Assembly: GCF_901709675.1 (NCBI RefSeq) | Contig: NC_051091.1 | Location: 3,159,967-3,223,966, forward strand | Reading direction: 5' to 3' | Source: Syngnathus acus | Taxonomy: Eukaryota > Chordata > Actinopteri > Syngnathiformes > Syngnathidae | DNA length: 64,000 bases | Shown here: piece after piece, positions 1 through 12,912 of the stretch | Numbering within the stretch: the stretch's first letter is position 1 | Layout: each line of letters opens with the position of its first letter | The notes under the pieces: generated by a model | What the model was told of the DNA's origin: nothing | The model's input: only the letters and a program-made list of their open reading frames with translations | Database searches by the model: none | Made by a program: the position numbers and the translations under genes

Positions 1-1589
1 AGTCTCAAGCGTGCAGAAGCAACACTCGCCCTCCAGCCTGGCACTGTACACACGCCGGCTGCCAAGCCAGTTTAGCTGAGTGCGGGAGAGCTCAAGGAGT
101 CTGCAAGCGGAAGGAGGCCCGTAGCTCCCCAATGCAGTGGCTCACAATTAGGCGAGCTGGAGGAAACTCACAGGCACGTCCGTCTTGCTTAACGTGACGA
201 GCAAAAGTCGAGACAAAAAAAAGGCCTCAGCTGGGAGCACACAGGTTGTTTACACTCTTTGAAACAGTGTGTGAGAGCCTATACACAATTTAAGTTTGTT
301 TGAAAAGGACAAAAAAAGGACACTAATTGAAACAATGATTGACTTGGAATCTCATGTAGTCTGTGACTATTTATCAGCTCATGGGAATTACAGCATTTCC
401 ATTTCACTGGGACCCCAACTGAGAGACACACCCATGAAGGCTCTCTTTTGTGGCAGCGGCGGCGGCGTCACAGGGGAAAGCCCGCCCGGCCCCCTTTTAT
501 TCTCCCGCCTTGACTCAGGGAAGCTAATGAGTGCAGGCCCGGTGTGTCTACTCTCCAGGGAGGCAGCGCCATTCATCCAGTGGCCCCCTTGTGTGATATC
601 CCGTGTATTTACTAGAGGCCAAGCCTGTAGTGTGTCAACACTCTCACACACTTCACTCCTCCCTGTGCTGTAATCTCTCCCTCTCTCTTGCTCGCAAAAG
701 CCCTGGCCCACCTTTTCACACTGCGGCTTGCTCCAAGGGAGGGCTGGCGGCAGATGCGAAAAAAAAAGCGGGAGGGGAACTTGTTAAACGGCCGTCCGTA
801 CGGCCCCGCTCAGCACAACACGACACGGGTCGGCGTGCGGGCCGTGGAAGCCGCCGTGCCCACTGGTGCGACTGAGGGCCTTGTAGGTATCACTACAAAC
901 ACACTCATAAAGGCTCTTGAAATGCCACAGAAGTGCTTTGACGCCATGTGCGAGAGCTACAAGGCAAACTAGGTTCAGTTGCATGAATTTTTCATCTTTG
1001 AGGCAACTTTCTGTCCAGGTGACAGTGACACAATTCACACTTGTGTTCATTGTCGATAAAGAAAGAGCCCGATCCCAAATCAGTTTGACAGATTTGTGGA
1101 TTGCGTGTTTTGGTAGATGGATGTTTCAATGAGAGTAAACATGTGTTTAGTTATTTTGCATGTCTAATGAGGAAAAGCTCGCCTATGCTTGACTTCACAC
1201 GAGCTCTGCAGGCAGGAAGACTTCTTTTGTCACGCCTGCGCGCCGGCACAGACTTGCCAGCGTCGTCCACGCTCGGGCCTTGTTGCAGGATCCTCAAGAA
1301 TTGGGTTAATATGCGCCAGTGACGAGGTTATTATTTTGTTAGCGTCTTATTGGGGTCATCAAGTGGTCATTGTCTCAAACCAATTAGGCGCACCGCTTGC
1401 CTGAGAAGTACTGTAGCATGCTTCCGGCTGCAAAGAAGTTAAAAAAAAAATCATGCAGATGAATAATGTAATGCGTTAATGCTATATAATTATATTCTAT
1501 GTTATAGTAATTATTTTTATAGTTTAGAGTTTTCGTTTAACCTTTGGGTTAGCCTCAGTGCTAACCACTGTCATATTGCGCTCAGGAAA

Positions 1590-1700
1590 CCCAAGCAGGA
1601 CATTTGCATTTATGCAGATTAAATTAATCTGTTGATCCCAGAGTCGGTCTAATGAGCAAGGCATCTCGTGGTGTGTATGTGTATGAATTTGCGTATGCAT
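1590..1700. other. Candidate conserved non-coding element
   Basis: Contains a perfect octamer ATTTGCAT (1602-1609) closely followed by homeodomain-type cores AATTAATCT and CTAATGAG. Dense homeodomain/POU motifs in a gene desert beside a neural-crest regulator gene are typical of developmental enhancers. Motif-based inference only. Confidence 0.22.
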
Positions 1701-4700
1701 GAAAAAGGACGGCTTAATTAGAGGAAAACTGCGCCTGAGCGCCCCCTAAAAAGGTCATACTTGGCCACGGGCTTGAATACATTCTCTGCTGTTTGACGTG
1801 CCACAAAGTGACAAGTGCAATGACAGATTCTTTTTTTTTTTTTGCGCAAAAAAAGAAATTAATAGACGAGCCAAAGATATAGAAAGGGCAATAATTGGTT
1901 TACTATTACCCACCGTATTTATTGGCCAATTGTTCCTCTCATTAATTTACAGCCTAAAGTGTGCGTTTGTTCATTGGTGCCTATCATGTGCTTTTAATGT
2001 CATTTCTCCAGACATAATATTCCTGGGTCTATTAAAAAAATCTATAATGTGAGGTCGTGACCCGAAATTGAAACGGTTTCCATTCAAGACCGACAGCAAC
2101 AAGCAGCAAGGAATAACTGGACCTGAGGTTCGGCTGTGTTTATTTAGGAAATTCCGACGATGCATAAAAACAGTCCAAATATGCGTTCTTATTTTTCAAG
2201 GCTCGTGCACTTCCAAATGCCCTTATTCTTGATTTGCTGTCAGTCAGCCTGTTTGTGAGTCTAAGTCGGGCTGTCTGTACAAATAAAAATCATCCTTGCT
2301 GAATTGCCTCGCACCTAAAAGGCGAGGCACGGGATAATAGCGAACGGGCTCGGTATTAACAGATTTCATTGCATCTATTGTGGTGTGCGCCCGTGAATCA
2401 GGACGAGCCAAATCCCTACCCGGGCCGACCTAACCAAACCAAAGCGTTTGGCTTTGTTTGACTCCCATCTAAAAAGAGGCTTGTGCTGTCACTGACGACG
2501 ACGGCGAGCACACAAGCGCAGCGTAAGTGACACAAAGATCCAAAAGATAAACATGTAGCATTGAATAAATGGATTACACGCTCGCCTCGACAAAGTACCT
2601 TTCTGCACCTTGGGGATTTCGCCGTTTGCTAAGTGCTGACTGCCACTCCCGGCCTGGCTGAATAGATTCCGAGGAGAACTCCGTGCTGAATGACTGCTGC
2701 GGTTTCCGTAATGCTTCGCTATTATCAGCAGTCAATACATTTGTTTTATCAAGGAGACACACTCACACCACGGAGCTCCATGTGCTTGAATGTGCTTTTC
2801 ATCACTTCTTTCTTGCTTTTGAAAGCACCAGTTTAGTTAAAAATGTACAGTAGACTGTGGTAACACAGCACAAAAATATCCGTGTGTAAGTTAATAGTGT
2901 CTCGTCCGTTTAAGGCAAAAAAAAAAATGCATTCCGTGCATTTATCATACAAGCGAGGACCTTTGAGATGAGAAGAAAAAATGGTGGCAGGAAGAAGTCG
3001 TATCTGAAACCAGACTGGTAAAGTTTGAAGTGCCAAAGCAGGCATGTGGCACGTGACTCCTCGATTAAAAACGTTAATAAGGTCGAAGTTGTTTGTTGTA
3101 TGGGAGTGTGTTCGTGTTGGTAGATGATCAGAGCGTGAGGCAGGCTGCAACACGTCCCTGTAAAACATACATTAGCTCCACTACGGTGGAATCTGACAGC
3201 GGGTTCACTCCCGTGCAAGTTTAACCTGAGATTTGATCAGTAAAGCAAGATAGATGTTGTCAAAGACCATTTACTATTTAAGTGGGGTACCTGTTACGAT
3301 CAAAGTCAGCGAAGGCCCGATAACTGGATTTCTCAAAAATATTAATAGTCATCTGGTGTGGGATGTCTTTTTCCTCCCTGATACGCTTGGAAAACAATCC
3401 CGGTTGACAATCGTAAATATTACTTTGGTCAATATTTCCTATTGCAAATCTAACACGAATTTTGTACATCCGTGGATTGTGACGTAAAATGGAACGATAG
3501 CCAATTAGAAAGTTATCTGGAACTCGCGCTGTTGCCAACAAGAAGGGAAGACACACACACACACACACGGACGACTTGATGATGCCGCCTCCCCACTCTC
3601 CTCTTTGAAGTGTGGACCTGGCAATAAATTCTTTGGCTCCTTTATACTCGTTCCCATTTCGATTAGTGAGGTTAACAAGCCACTGCAGCTCGAGCTAATG
3701 AGACTATACCCCAGAGAGGGGTCATCGGAGGTGGTGGTGGTGGTGGTGGGGTGGGGTCTGAGAGATAAATGTCTTAATCTCTGTCCTCCTGGGGAGTAAT
3801 CTGTGAGAAATGACATGTCTGGGCAAAAGGGACGCTTGTCCACCATGAAGTTACACTGACTGTGTTGCGCATTGTCAGCATACCTCACAAACACGGGGGC
3901 CCCGTGCGACCAATCCTGCTGGGGACAGATGGGCAGACAGAGAGGGGGGCCTCATTAAGGCAGGATGTACCAGGATGCAGTTAAAAAAACTTTTCTTGAC
4001 TCTCAACAACCCCCCCCCCCCCCTGTTCTTCACAGTGTTCACAGTGGTGGACCAGGAGATCACTAACAGATGAGGGGGGACTCAGAATTAATCAACAAAC
4101 AGAACTTTGGTTCTGTTTTTTCGGTCATTTTTGGAATGTTTAAAAGGAGGCTAATTTTTGGAGAGAGTTAAGGCCTTACTGTGCAGTGGTTTTCAATCTT
4201 TGTTGTTTCACGAAAACAAATGATTACAGTCGCCATTTGTCTAGACTGAATGAAGATGCTGCAATTGGTGAGAGCCCTACACTTGGTTCAGCACACCATT
4301 CTCACAGATTTGTGCCGTTTAGTTTGGGTGAAGGGTGCGCAAGAAGTGCACCTAAATGTGAGGAAGCAGGCGAAGCTGTAGACTGTGCATATTCCACACC
4401 AAAGCGACAGGCACCGGCTGATTGTCAGCACTGCCCGGGACGTTTTGAAGCAGCGGGGGAGGACATGTGACAAGACAATCCCACCCCCCCTCTCATTTGT
4501 CTGCTCACTTGGAGTCAGAACATGTGACCCGCATTGGACAGCATGCAGACACGCTTGTTAAACGCCTCGTTGACCTCTCTCTTGATAATAGATAGACTCG
4601 AGTTGCTGAGTCTCGACCTCCAAGCCCGGGTCAGAACATGAGGCTCCATTACACTGGCAGGCGTAATGTCCAGGAATCCAGAATAGAAGCCGACATGTTT

Positions 4701-5289
4701 ATGCATTTAATCCACTTAGCAACAGGAACGAAATATAACAAAACACAGCTCTGCTTTTGTGTGTGTGTGGTGACTTCTGCAAACAAGAAACGCAAACATC
4801 TTTAATCTTTAATCCATCACAACCCAGGGCACTTTTTCAACAAAAGATCATTTTCCTTCCTTTCTGCAGCATCACACACAGCCACACAAGCAGGAGGTCT
4901 GATTTAGACAACAAGGCTTTGTCCTTTCCAGTAACTGCTGAAAAATGGATTTACGCGACAGGTCCAAGTGCCCGTTGCGAATTTAGTTTATATGTGCTGA
5001 GCTACAGTCTTGCGAGATTGAGGTGCTTATTCCTGACTTCAAAGGTCCATTAACCCTCCAAATTTCCAGATAATTCAAAACCCAGATTCCAGAAATCAAC
5101 TTTGTGACCCAAAAAAATAATATGAATTTCCCTTTAGGTATTTAATGAACACACAAAGCTTCCATGTCCTCTGTTGCCAGGAGCATTCAGCAAAATAAAG
5201 TTAGATGCGTGCATTGTCTGCTTCGTTCATTTGGGAGGTTCCCAAACCGAAAGAAGGAGGCAGCGAGACGAAGTGGCTTGCGGCAACAG

Positions 5290-5470
5290 TGGACATTCGG
5301 AAACTAATCCTAATTGAATTAAAATCTCCCTCACCTACTCAGAGGGAAGAGATTCGGGCTCTTGCAGGCAGCTAATTGAGGCCCTGAATACGTGCGCTAG
5401 CCGTGACACAATGAAGGCTGGGGGGCCTCAAACGCCTCCCAGGGGCACTCCGCTAATAATTGGCTAATTC
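5290..5470. other. Candidate conserved non-coding element
   Basis: Contains TAATCC (5305-5310, Otx/Pitx-type), adjacent TAATTG, and further CTAATTG, CTAATAATTGG and CTAATTC cores within 170 bp of otherwise balanced sequence. There is no coding frame. Proposed on motif clustering alone. Confidence 0.22.
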
Positions 5471-6360
5471 ATCCTCGTCTGAGGTACAAGAACCCGGAGC
5501 GGGAGGGATAACGAGGACTTTGATGATGACCTCGTGGCTCTGAGGACCACGTGAGAGGCTGGTAAGGACCAAATTTACAACAATCTCTCAAAGACATGAC
5601 TAAAATGCTTTTATTGAAATGACTGAAAATCTCTGATCGCCAAAATTCTGAGCTTTGATGGTTTCTCACGTTTGATTTTGGTCTTTCGGACTTCTCCAAA
5701 GACACCCTTAGCGGTGCGCCGTTTTGCAGACGAGGGTTAAAGCGGCCCAGAGGGTAGGACATCCGTGTATAACGCGTGTCTCTGTGATACTCACAGAAAG
5801 AGACAAGTATGCAATTTGCCCTCAGATGAAACACAACACATAATGGCCTCTTTTGTAATAGGCCACGTACAGGGTGAAATGAGGATGCTCACATGTATCA
5901 AAAACAATCTAAGGAGTGAGAGGATTCAAATTGAAGAGTTTGATGAATGCGAATGAGAATAAAGTTTCAAAAGTGCAACTCTGTTCAAAGAAGAAAGTGT
6001 GTCTGTTTGACTCATATGTTGCCTTTAACATTGACTTGAAAATTCACTGCTCCCCAATCCCACTCAACTTTTTTTCAAACAAATCTGACGTTCCTCTCAC
6101 AACTTTGGTTTTCTGTAATGTAGTGACATTCTTGTGAAATAACCCTTTTTTTTTGGTTGGTTGGTTTTATCATGTGGCTTTTTTCATAAACTCAATGAGT
6201 AATCTAATACAAAAAAAGTCACATTTTATAACTTTTTGGACATTGGTATACATAAAGTCTTCAACAACAGCAAGAACCACAAAAACAACACAACATAGCT
6301 TGGTTAATATGAGTGACAACAATGCACATCAGCAACAACAAAGCAGCAAAACAGACTGAT

Positions 6361-6470
6361 AGAAAACAGGGAACTAAATACCATCACGCTGACAAGACAA
6401 CAAGGCACACCTGTACGAGAGAGACGGCTCAAGAGAGCTGATAGGTTGACACAAGAAACAAGGAAACAAA
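6361..6470. repeat. Diverged relative of the 194-bp wnt4-intron repeat
   Basis: Shares in the same order the phrases CAGGGAACTAAATAC, GACAAGACAACAAGGCACAC and GAGAGCTGATAGGTTGACA with the tandem units at 45028-45415 (GGAACTAAATAC, GACGAGACAACGAGGAACAC, GGGAGCTGATTGGCCGACA). The unit is therefore an interspersed repeat, not a local invention. Confidence 0.65.
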
Positions 6471-7103
6471 AATTCAAACTGATTTATTCCACAATATTCC
6501 TTGGGAAATGTTCCCATTCACATTATCAGTCAAATTTCCTGACACATTGAACATTTATATACAAATTGTTTTCAGTTACATTTCCAATCGATTTTAAAAT
6601 TTCCTTCCACATGACGAATAAGAAAACCAGTTTTTTTAACTGGGATTGTAACCCCTTCCTTTCTCTCAATGTTTCACCCGACCCCATGTAGGAGTCCCAA
6701 AAAACACGGCTCGAGTCAAAAGCGATGCATATCTTAGTGGGCGCCAGCCTGCGGCAAGGACGACAAAGACTTCATGCGACGTGACAGAGTTCTGAAGCCG
6801 CCCAAATGGACACAGCGACTGTCATTGCAAATAGTCCTGGCGTGCACATATGTTGCACCGTGCACATTAAACACACGGCCATGGAGCTGTACACTTGCTT
6901 TTGTGTGCGTGTGTATGTGCATCCCCTCCTTGTGCCTCAGGCCCTCGCTGGTGCGGGTCAGAGATGTTAAAGAAAAACACATGTCGTGCAAACAGATGCA
7001 AAAAAGTATAGCAGACTGTTCGAGCATTTATTCAATATCCTTGATGTCAACTTTTCCATGCCATGCACTTGTCTCCCCTTTGCCCTCACTTGTAGGACTT
7101 TGG

Positions 7104-7194
7104 ATTACTCGTGAGGTAGCCTAAAACTATTTTGGGTCATTTTGGCTTTATATTACTCGCGAGGTAGCGTAAAACTATTTTGGGTCATTTTGGC
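7104..7194. repeat. 48-bp tandem duplication
   Basis: ATTACTCGTGAGGTAGC (from 7104) recurs as ATTACTCGCGAGGTAGC (from 7152). Both are followed by the same AAAACTATTTTGGGTCATTT segment, giving two copies with a 48-bp period and only a few differences. Confidence 0.85.
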
Positions 7195-7518
7195 ACTTTG
7201 AGTAGGGCTCTGGAAGCTACGAGAAGTTGACGCATGCTTATTGGGACGGGCATGTCACTAGCGCAGCGAGCTTCTTTACTAGCCAGGGTTAGTCATCTAC
7301 TAGAAGGCCAAAAACAGAGCGAGACATTTTAGAAGTGCATTGAATTACAAATGTGTACAAGTGACGACAAAAAACATGAGAACATGGACCTCTAACGGAA
7401 AGTTAGCAAGGAAATTGAATAAATGTTCAATCGGATTTCCTCGAAGACGATTCGGCATCAACAAATAGTGACAAAAATTTTAATCTGGGGAATCAGTTGA
7501 CTTTACCACGTTTCTTTG

Positions 7519-7770
7519 AGTGTGTGTGTGTAAGTGTGTGTGTGTGTGTGTATGCGTGTGTGTGTGTCTGTCCTCAGACGTCAGAGGAACAAGGCGAGGA
7601 GTGTCACAAGTCATTTGGCCACAATGGAGCCACGCGGCACGCTGCCATTCACTTTGAATCAAGCGCACCCTGAGAGATGCTGGATGGCCCGGGGTGTGGG
7701 AGCGTAACCACACACTCACACACTCACACACTCACGCGCGCACTTACACAAACACAAATACACACGCGTC
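7519..7770. repeat. Paired GT and CA microsatellites
   Basis: A GT-rich tract at about 7519-7569 and a CA-rich tract at about 7709-7770 lie in inverted orientation about 140 bp apart. Reading frames here are repetitive artefacts. Confidence 0.85.
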
Positions 7771-8005
7771 TTCATCACCCTACCACACTTTGCCTTGCAG
7801 ACACACCAAACACAAGGTCCCCAACACGACTCATCGCCCCGCCTCGGGCCCACTCCTGACCCGCCTGGACGGACGCACATACAAATACACACTCTCATGC
7901 AACAGCAACACGCAAACATCTATAAATTGCCGATACAAACACACACGCTCACCCATGTGGATGTCATGGACGAGACGAGTCCAGCATCTTCTTTTGACTT
8001 TGCCA

Positions 8006-8047
8006 CCTTCCTTCCTAGCTTCCTAGCTTCCTTCCTTCCTTCCTTCC
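8006..8047. repeat. (CTTC)n-type microsatellite
   Basis: Repeated CTTCCTAG/CTTCCTTC units forming a pyrimidine-rich run of about 42 bp. Confidence 0.85.
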
Positions 8048-8100
8048 CACTTTTCTCCCTCCTCCCATTTGGGAAATTTCAGGGAAAATAGCCAAAGGCC

Positions 8101-11100
8101 AGATTGGAGGTTGGCTGCCTCTTTGCATTACCAGCAAAGATAAATATTCCCAGGATGACTCCCATTGCCCGGAGGATGTTTATGTGTGTACATGCTAACC
8201 CTAAGCCCTCCTCCTCTGCTCTTCTTCCAAAAAGAGAAAGGAGGGGGGGGACACACACACAGCCCATACTTTGTCTACATGAGGGCCACAATGCACCGTG
8301 GAACGTAAAAGTCTACAAAGCGTCGGAGCCCTGCTGTGGAAGCTGTGTGTGTACAATTGCTAACGTTGTAAGATGTGACTACAAAAATGTCAGGGAAAGC
8401 CTACCAGAACATCAGAACTTTATTTGGGGTTCCACTGAGGCACTTTAGGTGGTGGCAGGTGCACGCTAACTGAATACAGTCATGTTCCTGATAATAGGGG
8501 TGTGCACACTTTCGCAAAAACTCATTCGTTTGATTTTTAGTTCTGTTGAAACGAAACAATTTTTCTTTTCTATTGAGTTGATATATATATCACTTTGAAA
8601 TACTTTATGTTGGTCCTTCAAAGTGCCCTTCTGGTACTCGTGAATCATGTTGAATGTGGCATTTGAGGAGGCTCCAATAAAACGGCACTTGTTAGCGTCC
8701 CCTTTTAACTTCCCCTTCCTACTGCAGGAGATTACGGGGCAGCTTGCCTTCTCGCTGTTCTCACACTGCCTTCAACGTATGCGTTGATTTTATTACTTGT
8801 GAGCAATAAGCTGCGGCCTGCGCCGGCACGCAACGCAATGACACGATGCGCGGCATCCCAAGAATGGTCATAAAGGAGAGATGTAAGTGCCGATGAATGC
8901 GCTCACAAGCTCATGAACGCAAGCCTGCAAAAAACAAATTGCCTTTGCTGTCAGTCAGATATGTCAGAAAAAGTCAAAGTTCAGGCTTATTTGCACGCAA
9001 AACAAAAATGTCTTCTTTTATTGCACAAGAATGTCAATTAAACATCTATTTGTATTTTGATTTTGATTATTTTACGATATAAAATACAGACTAGCACCTG
9101 TGGAGGAGGGGTGGAAAAGTGTGCCTTCTTCATAATGAAGGAGCATATTATGGCTGCAGCGGCTGAAAATGATTGCATCAAATGGTAGAGAGGACAGACG
9201 GACGTCTCGATTCTGAGACAAAATTGAGAGGATGCGGCCCCGAAGCTCATCCTGATTGTACAAGGACATCGCACCGATTATTTAAATTCCCTTCCGTCAA
9301 AAGGAAAGGCACATTGTACTTTCTTCCTCCCTTCCTTCCATCTGGGTTACTCGGTGACTCCTTTGCGACAACTTCCAAGGGGACACTCAGGAAATGAGAA
9401 TCAGATGGCGATGAGACCATTGAGACAGAGTTGTCCCTCAGAGGCAAAAAAAAAAAAGGACTGCGGTATACCTGCAGACACGGGAAATTATGCTTTGAGA
9501 TCGGCTCCTGCAAAGAACTGATTGTTGGAACTGATAGATTGACCAAAATTCTCAGTTAGGGTAACTTTTAGGATTCTTCAACTGCCCCACCTTTTCCTCC
9601 TTTCTCACCAGTGACAGCGGCGTGAAAACCTCAGCAAGGCGGTTGGAGCGGAAAATGATAAAACGTGTCGGAACAAGAGGGATATTTTCGAGTAGGCGCA
9701 TTTTTTCGCGCCTGCTGCAGACTTGTGTCTGTCTGTTTGGACAAAGCATTGAACACGCACACGCACACAACGAGCCGCACGCGAGTGTACGTTCAGGTTT
9801 CTACCGTACATACACTTGCGCACTTGTGTAATCGCACATTCAGGCTCACTCATGCATGCAAAAGGGCAAAACACAAACAATTGGCACACGTCTTATTGAT
9901 GGAAACAAAAACGATGTGTATCCTGGTGGCAAGCTTAGTTGGAACTAGATGAAGACCTGCGATATAAAGACAATGTTACTTGATATGGAGTGTCTCGTAG
10001 CAGCTCCGGTCCACACGGTTAGTTCCACGCCCAAGAAGCGCTCTCGTGCCAAGTTTGCGTTTTGCACCAGGTAGCGCACAAACTTGAGCTAAAGACGACC
10101 TTGACGTCTTTGTTTTTTATGGCCCGTGAAAGCTTGCCACAATTTTTACTTGACGTCTGTTCGGAATTAGCCGGAATAATAACAGCTCAAGTTCAAATGT
10201 CTTGTTTTTGGAGCTATCTCACCTTTAGTCTCAAAAGCTTCTCCGGTTCTAACAAAACTGGGCCTTTGTCAAATCCACCAGAACAGCCGTTACCCGCCTG
10301 AAGACAGAAACCGCACAGAACTTTGTGTTCCTTTTTGCGGCTGCTCTTTTTTTTTTTTTTTTTACGTTTACACATAAGGACAGTTTCCCGTATTTCTGTG
10401 TTTGTATTTTGTCACGATCCTGGAGCTGACATCGTGTTGCGATCAACCTGCCAATAAAGCCAAGCAACCATTTGAAAACGTCTCACCAGTTTACTGATTC
10501 ATATTCCGATATACTACATTTAAAGGCCCCGCCGAGCATGGCGGCTCCTCATCAGATAGGTACCAGGAGAGAGTGAAGAGCAGCGGTTACACAGCGTAAA
10601 CATGCTGAGATAGTAACTTTATCAGCCTGATATCTCGCACATCTGCCGTCGCTCGCTCTCCTTCTCCCCGGTGTAGTGTGTATTGTCTTTTTCACGTGCC
10701 AGTTTGTGCAGGGGTGGTTGCATCAGCAGAACCGTTGCCTGCGTCATGGAAGTCATGCACATTTAACTCGCTCAGCTTCTTTTTTTTTGATTCTCTGTCG
10801 GAAAGGCAGGTGCAATTTTAGCTGGCACCCTCACAAATGGAAAGGAAAGAAACACGCTTCATTACTATTCATATTTGCCAAGGTTAGATTTGTCATAGCC
10901 GTTTGAGCGACGGAAATACGGGCAGGTTGGTCAAACATGGAGCCTTTTATTCAAATGTACGTTTGTCGGTTTAAGGAACAAAGCAAGCAATGTTCACGTA
11001 CACAAATACAGCCTGCGGACATTAATTCTTCAGTGTGTTGCTCTTTCATTCAACTTGAGTGTCTGCAATTCAAATTGAATGAATTTCCCTTCAGGCCTTA

Positions 11101-11398
11101 AATTAATTACTATGATTTATTTAACCAACATAAAAATTACTCATTTAGGAAACCTGAACATTCAAGAAACATATTCTACTGTAGAATAAGCAATATTGGT
11201 GAGTGCAAATCATCCTAGCTGGAGCAGTAAAAAAAAAAAAAAATCCTTCACAATAGGAAACATTATTACTGGAAAAACATACATTATGAATGGATAAGAT
11301 TAAGAGCCTGATTAATCCAACTAATATAATTGAGAGGAACTGCATTTTGTTAACTTGATTAAATAGTTAAATCCGATTAAAAGCACATTGGCACATTC
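8101..11398. other. Gene-free region
   Basis: About 3.3 kb. It contains short CA-rich patches (8250-8260, 9758-9775), a poly-T run at 10346-10364 and otherwise unremarkable AT-rich sequence. No exon with family resemblance was seen on either strand. Confidence 0.45.
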
Positions 11399-11723
11399 CT
11401 TTGGTGTCAAACTCCATGCCCGGGGGCCAGATATGGCCTGCCACTTCATTTTATGTGGCCCGCGAAGACAAATTGTGCATTGACTTTATGTGTCAATACT
11501 AAAATTGCAAATTTTCTTCACTTATAAAAACTACAGATATAGCTAGCAATTGTTTATTACCATCCATCTTTTTAAATTATTTGAACAATTTTTATTAGTC
11601 TCTGATTTCAAAGCTCATTATTCATCAGGTGTATATAATATATGCGTTGACAGTCATAACGGCCCTCCGACGGAAACTATGAGTACAATGCGGCCCGCGA
11701 CAAAAATGAGTTTGACACCCCTG
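11399..11723. mobile_element. hAT-like MITE, decayed copy
   Basis: About 325 bp starting GGTGTCAAACTC (11403) and ending GAGTTTGACACCCCTG, with the internal phrases GGCCAGATATGGCC, TTTTATGTGGCCCGCG and AATGCGGCCCGCGA. It is closely similar in length and order to the copy at 30461-30789. The first few bases of the left terminus are altered and no target duplication is recognisable, so this copy is older or damaged. It carries no transposase. Confidence 0.75.
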
Positions 11724-12719
11724 CTTTAACCTAATCCCATAATCCCAAAGCCTATCCCAACCCTAAACCAACCTCTTTTGGGAATACCATACCATTCCAC
11801 ACCAAAAGTATTAACAACCTGTGACTTTTTGCACAGCAACACATTAAACTTTCTGAAACTAAAACAGACTCAATCCTCATATGTCCGACGTATTCGTCAT
11901 AAAACTACCAAGGTGCAAAGTGTTACTTCCAGTTGCTTAAGTATGTCCTTTCCCACAGCAGGATGAGTGCATCTCCCTTTCAACACACATGCACGCACAC
12001 ACAAATCCTCAAACACACACACACACAGCGGCCGTGCTGCACGCTGCAAACAAGTCTGGTCTCGCTTTGTATCTCATCCTCCTCTTTGGGTAAACACATG
12101 CAGGAAATGAATGTGGTTTTACAATGATTCACTCCATACTGGAAGCATTTGCTGTCGCAGAGCTCCGTTCAAAGGGGCTTTGGCTTTGCGTGTTTGGCTT
12201 TTTCATTTTCTCTTTTGCTGTGGCACACACGGACTCTTTCCATACGGGTGCTTTCGGACCTCTGAAATGCACATTGCCCAACTGATGCGTTTCAATAACG
12301 GCGAGCCACCTGAAATTGGTCTGTCAGCAAGTTGTGTTTGGCTTGTGATGAGCCGTGCTGCTAATTTACATGATGGCGCCCCCACATTGAGTTTCTCCAA
12401 GCGTGACAGCAGTTTGGCTGAAATTTGGCGGAAATCCGCCCCTTTTAAGTAACTGACAAACTGCAAGGAGTGAGGCATCCTCAGTCGTGGAAATGACAAC
12501 ACCGTACGAGCGCATGGAGCTGACATGTCACCAAAATTGTAAACAAAGCCGTACTCTGTTGTGCATTTACATTAGACAAAACTGACTTCTTCAACGCAAG
12601 CTAGTTCCGTTTAAATTTTTGGAGTGAAAAGCCTCAGTCCTTAATTTAGTTTGACAAATTAGAAGCCTATTCTACAAAAACATCCAATTCATTTTATTCT
12701 TCTTTTGTTTTACAGAGCA

Positions 12720-12912
12720 AGTCAACATGCTTGTGTCTCTCCGGTATTTGAGAGTCAAAGCACCCGAGGCCAAAGCTCAAGCGGTGGCGTACAGCTGTTT
12801 AAGGACTGACAGCCACGGTCATGAGCTTTACCTCCAGTTGAACCGTGGCCAACCGTACACGTGTATGCTCCACGACCTCAAGTCCAGCCACTGGGAAGTG
12901 CCACAGAAATGA
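12720..12912 (+). CDS. Unexplained exon-like open reading frame (candidate terminal exon)
   Basis: A strong polypyrimidine tract ending TTTGTTTTACAG (to 12716) is followed by an open frame QVNMLVSLRYLRVKAPEAKA... of about 64 codons ending in TGA at 12910-12912. Codon choice looks protein-like (many C/G-ending codons, balanced residues), and the C-terminal part reads HGHELYLQLNRGQ. I do not recognise the family and found no upstream partner exon, so this may be a terminal exon of an unknown gene, a gene relic, or chance. Confidence 0.25.

Larger units (their letters stand above)
1..7100. other. Gene-free region downstream of tfap2c (distal)
   Basis: About 7 kb without a recognisable gene on either strand. 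Seen in it: a (CA)n run at 3551-3568, a (GGT)n run at 3730-3750, a poly-C run near 4010-4023, two candidate conserved blocks (1590-1700, 5290-5470) and a repeat-family copy at 6361-6470. If human-like gene order continues, bmp7 would lie off the left edge, but nothing here shows it. Confidence 0.5.

Noticed and set aside
7677-8091. Several overlapping plus-strand frames
   Set aside because: Made of CA-repeat (Thr-His) and CTTC-repeat translations; no coding signature.
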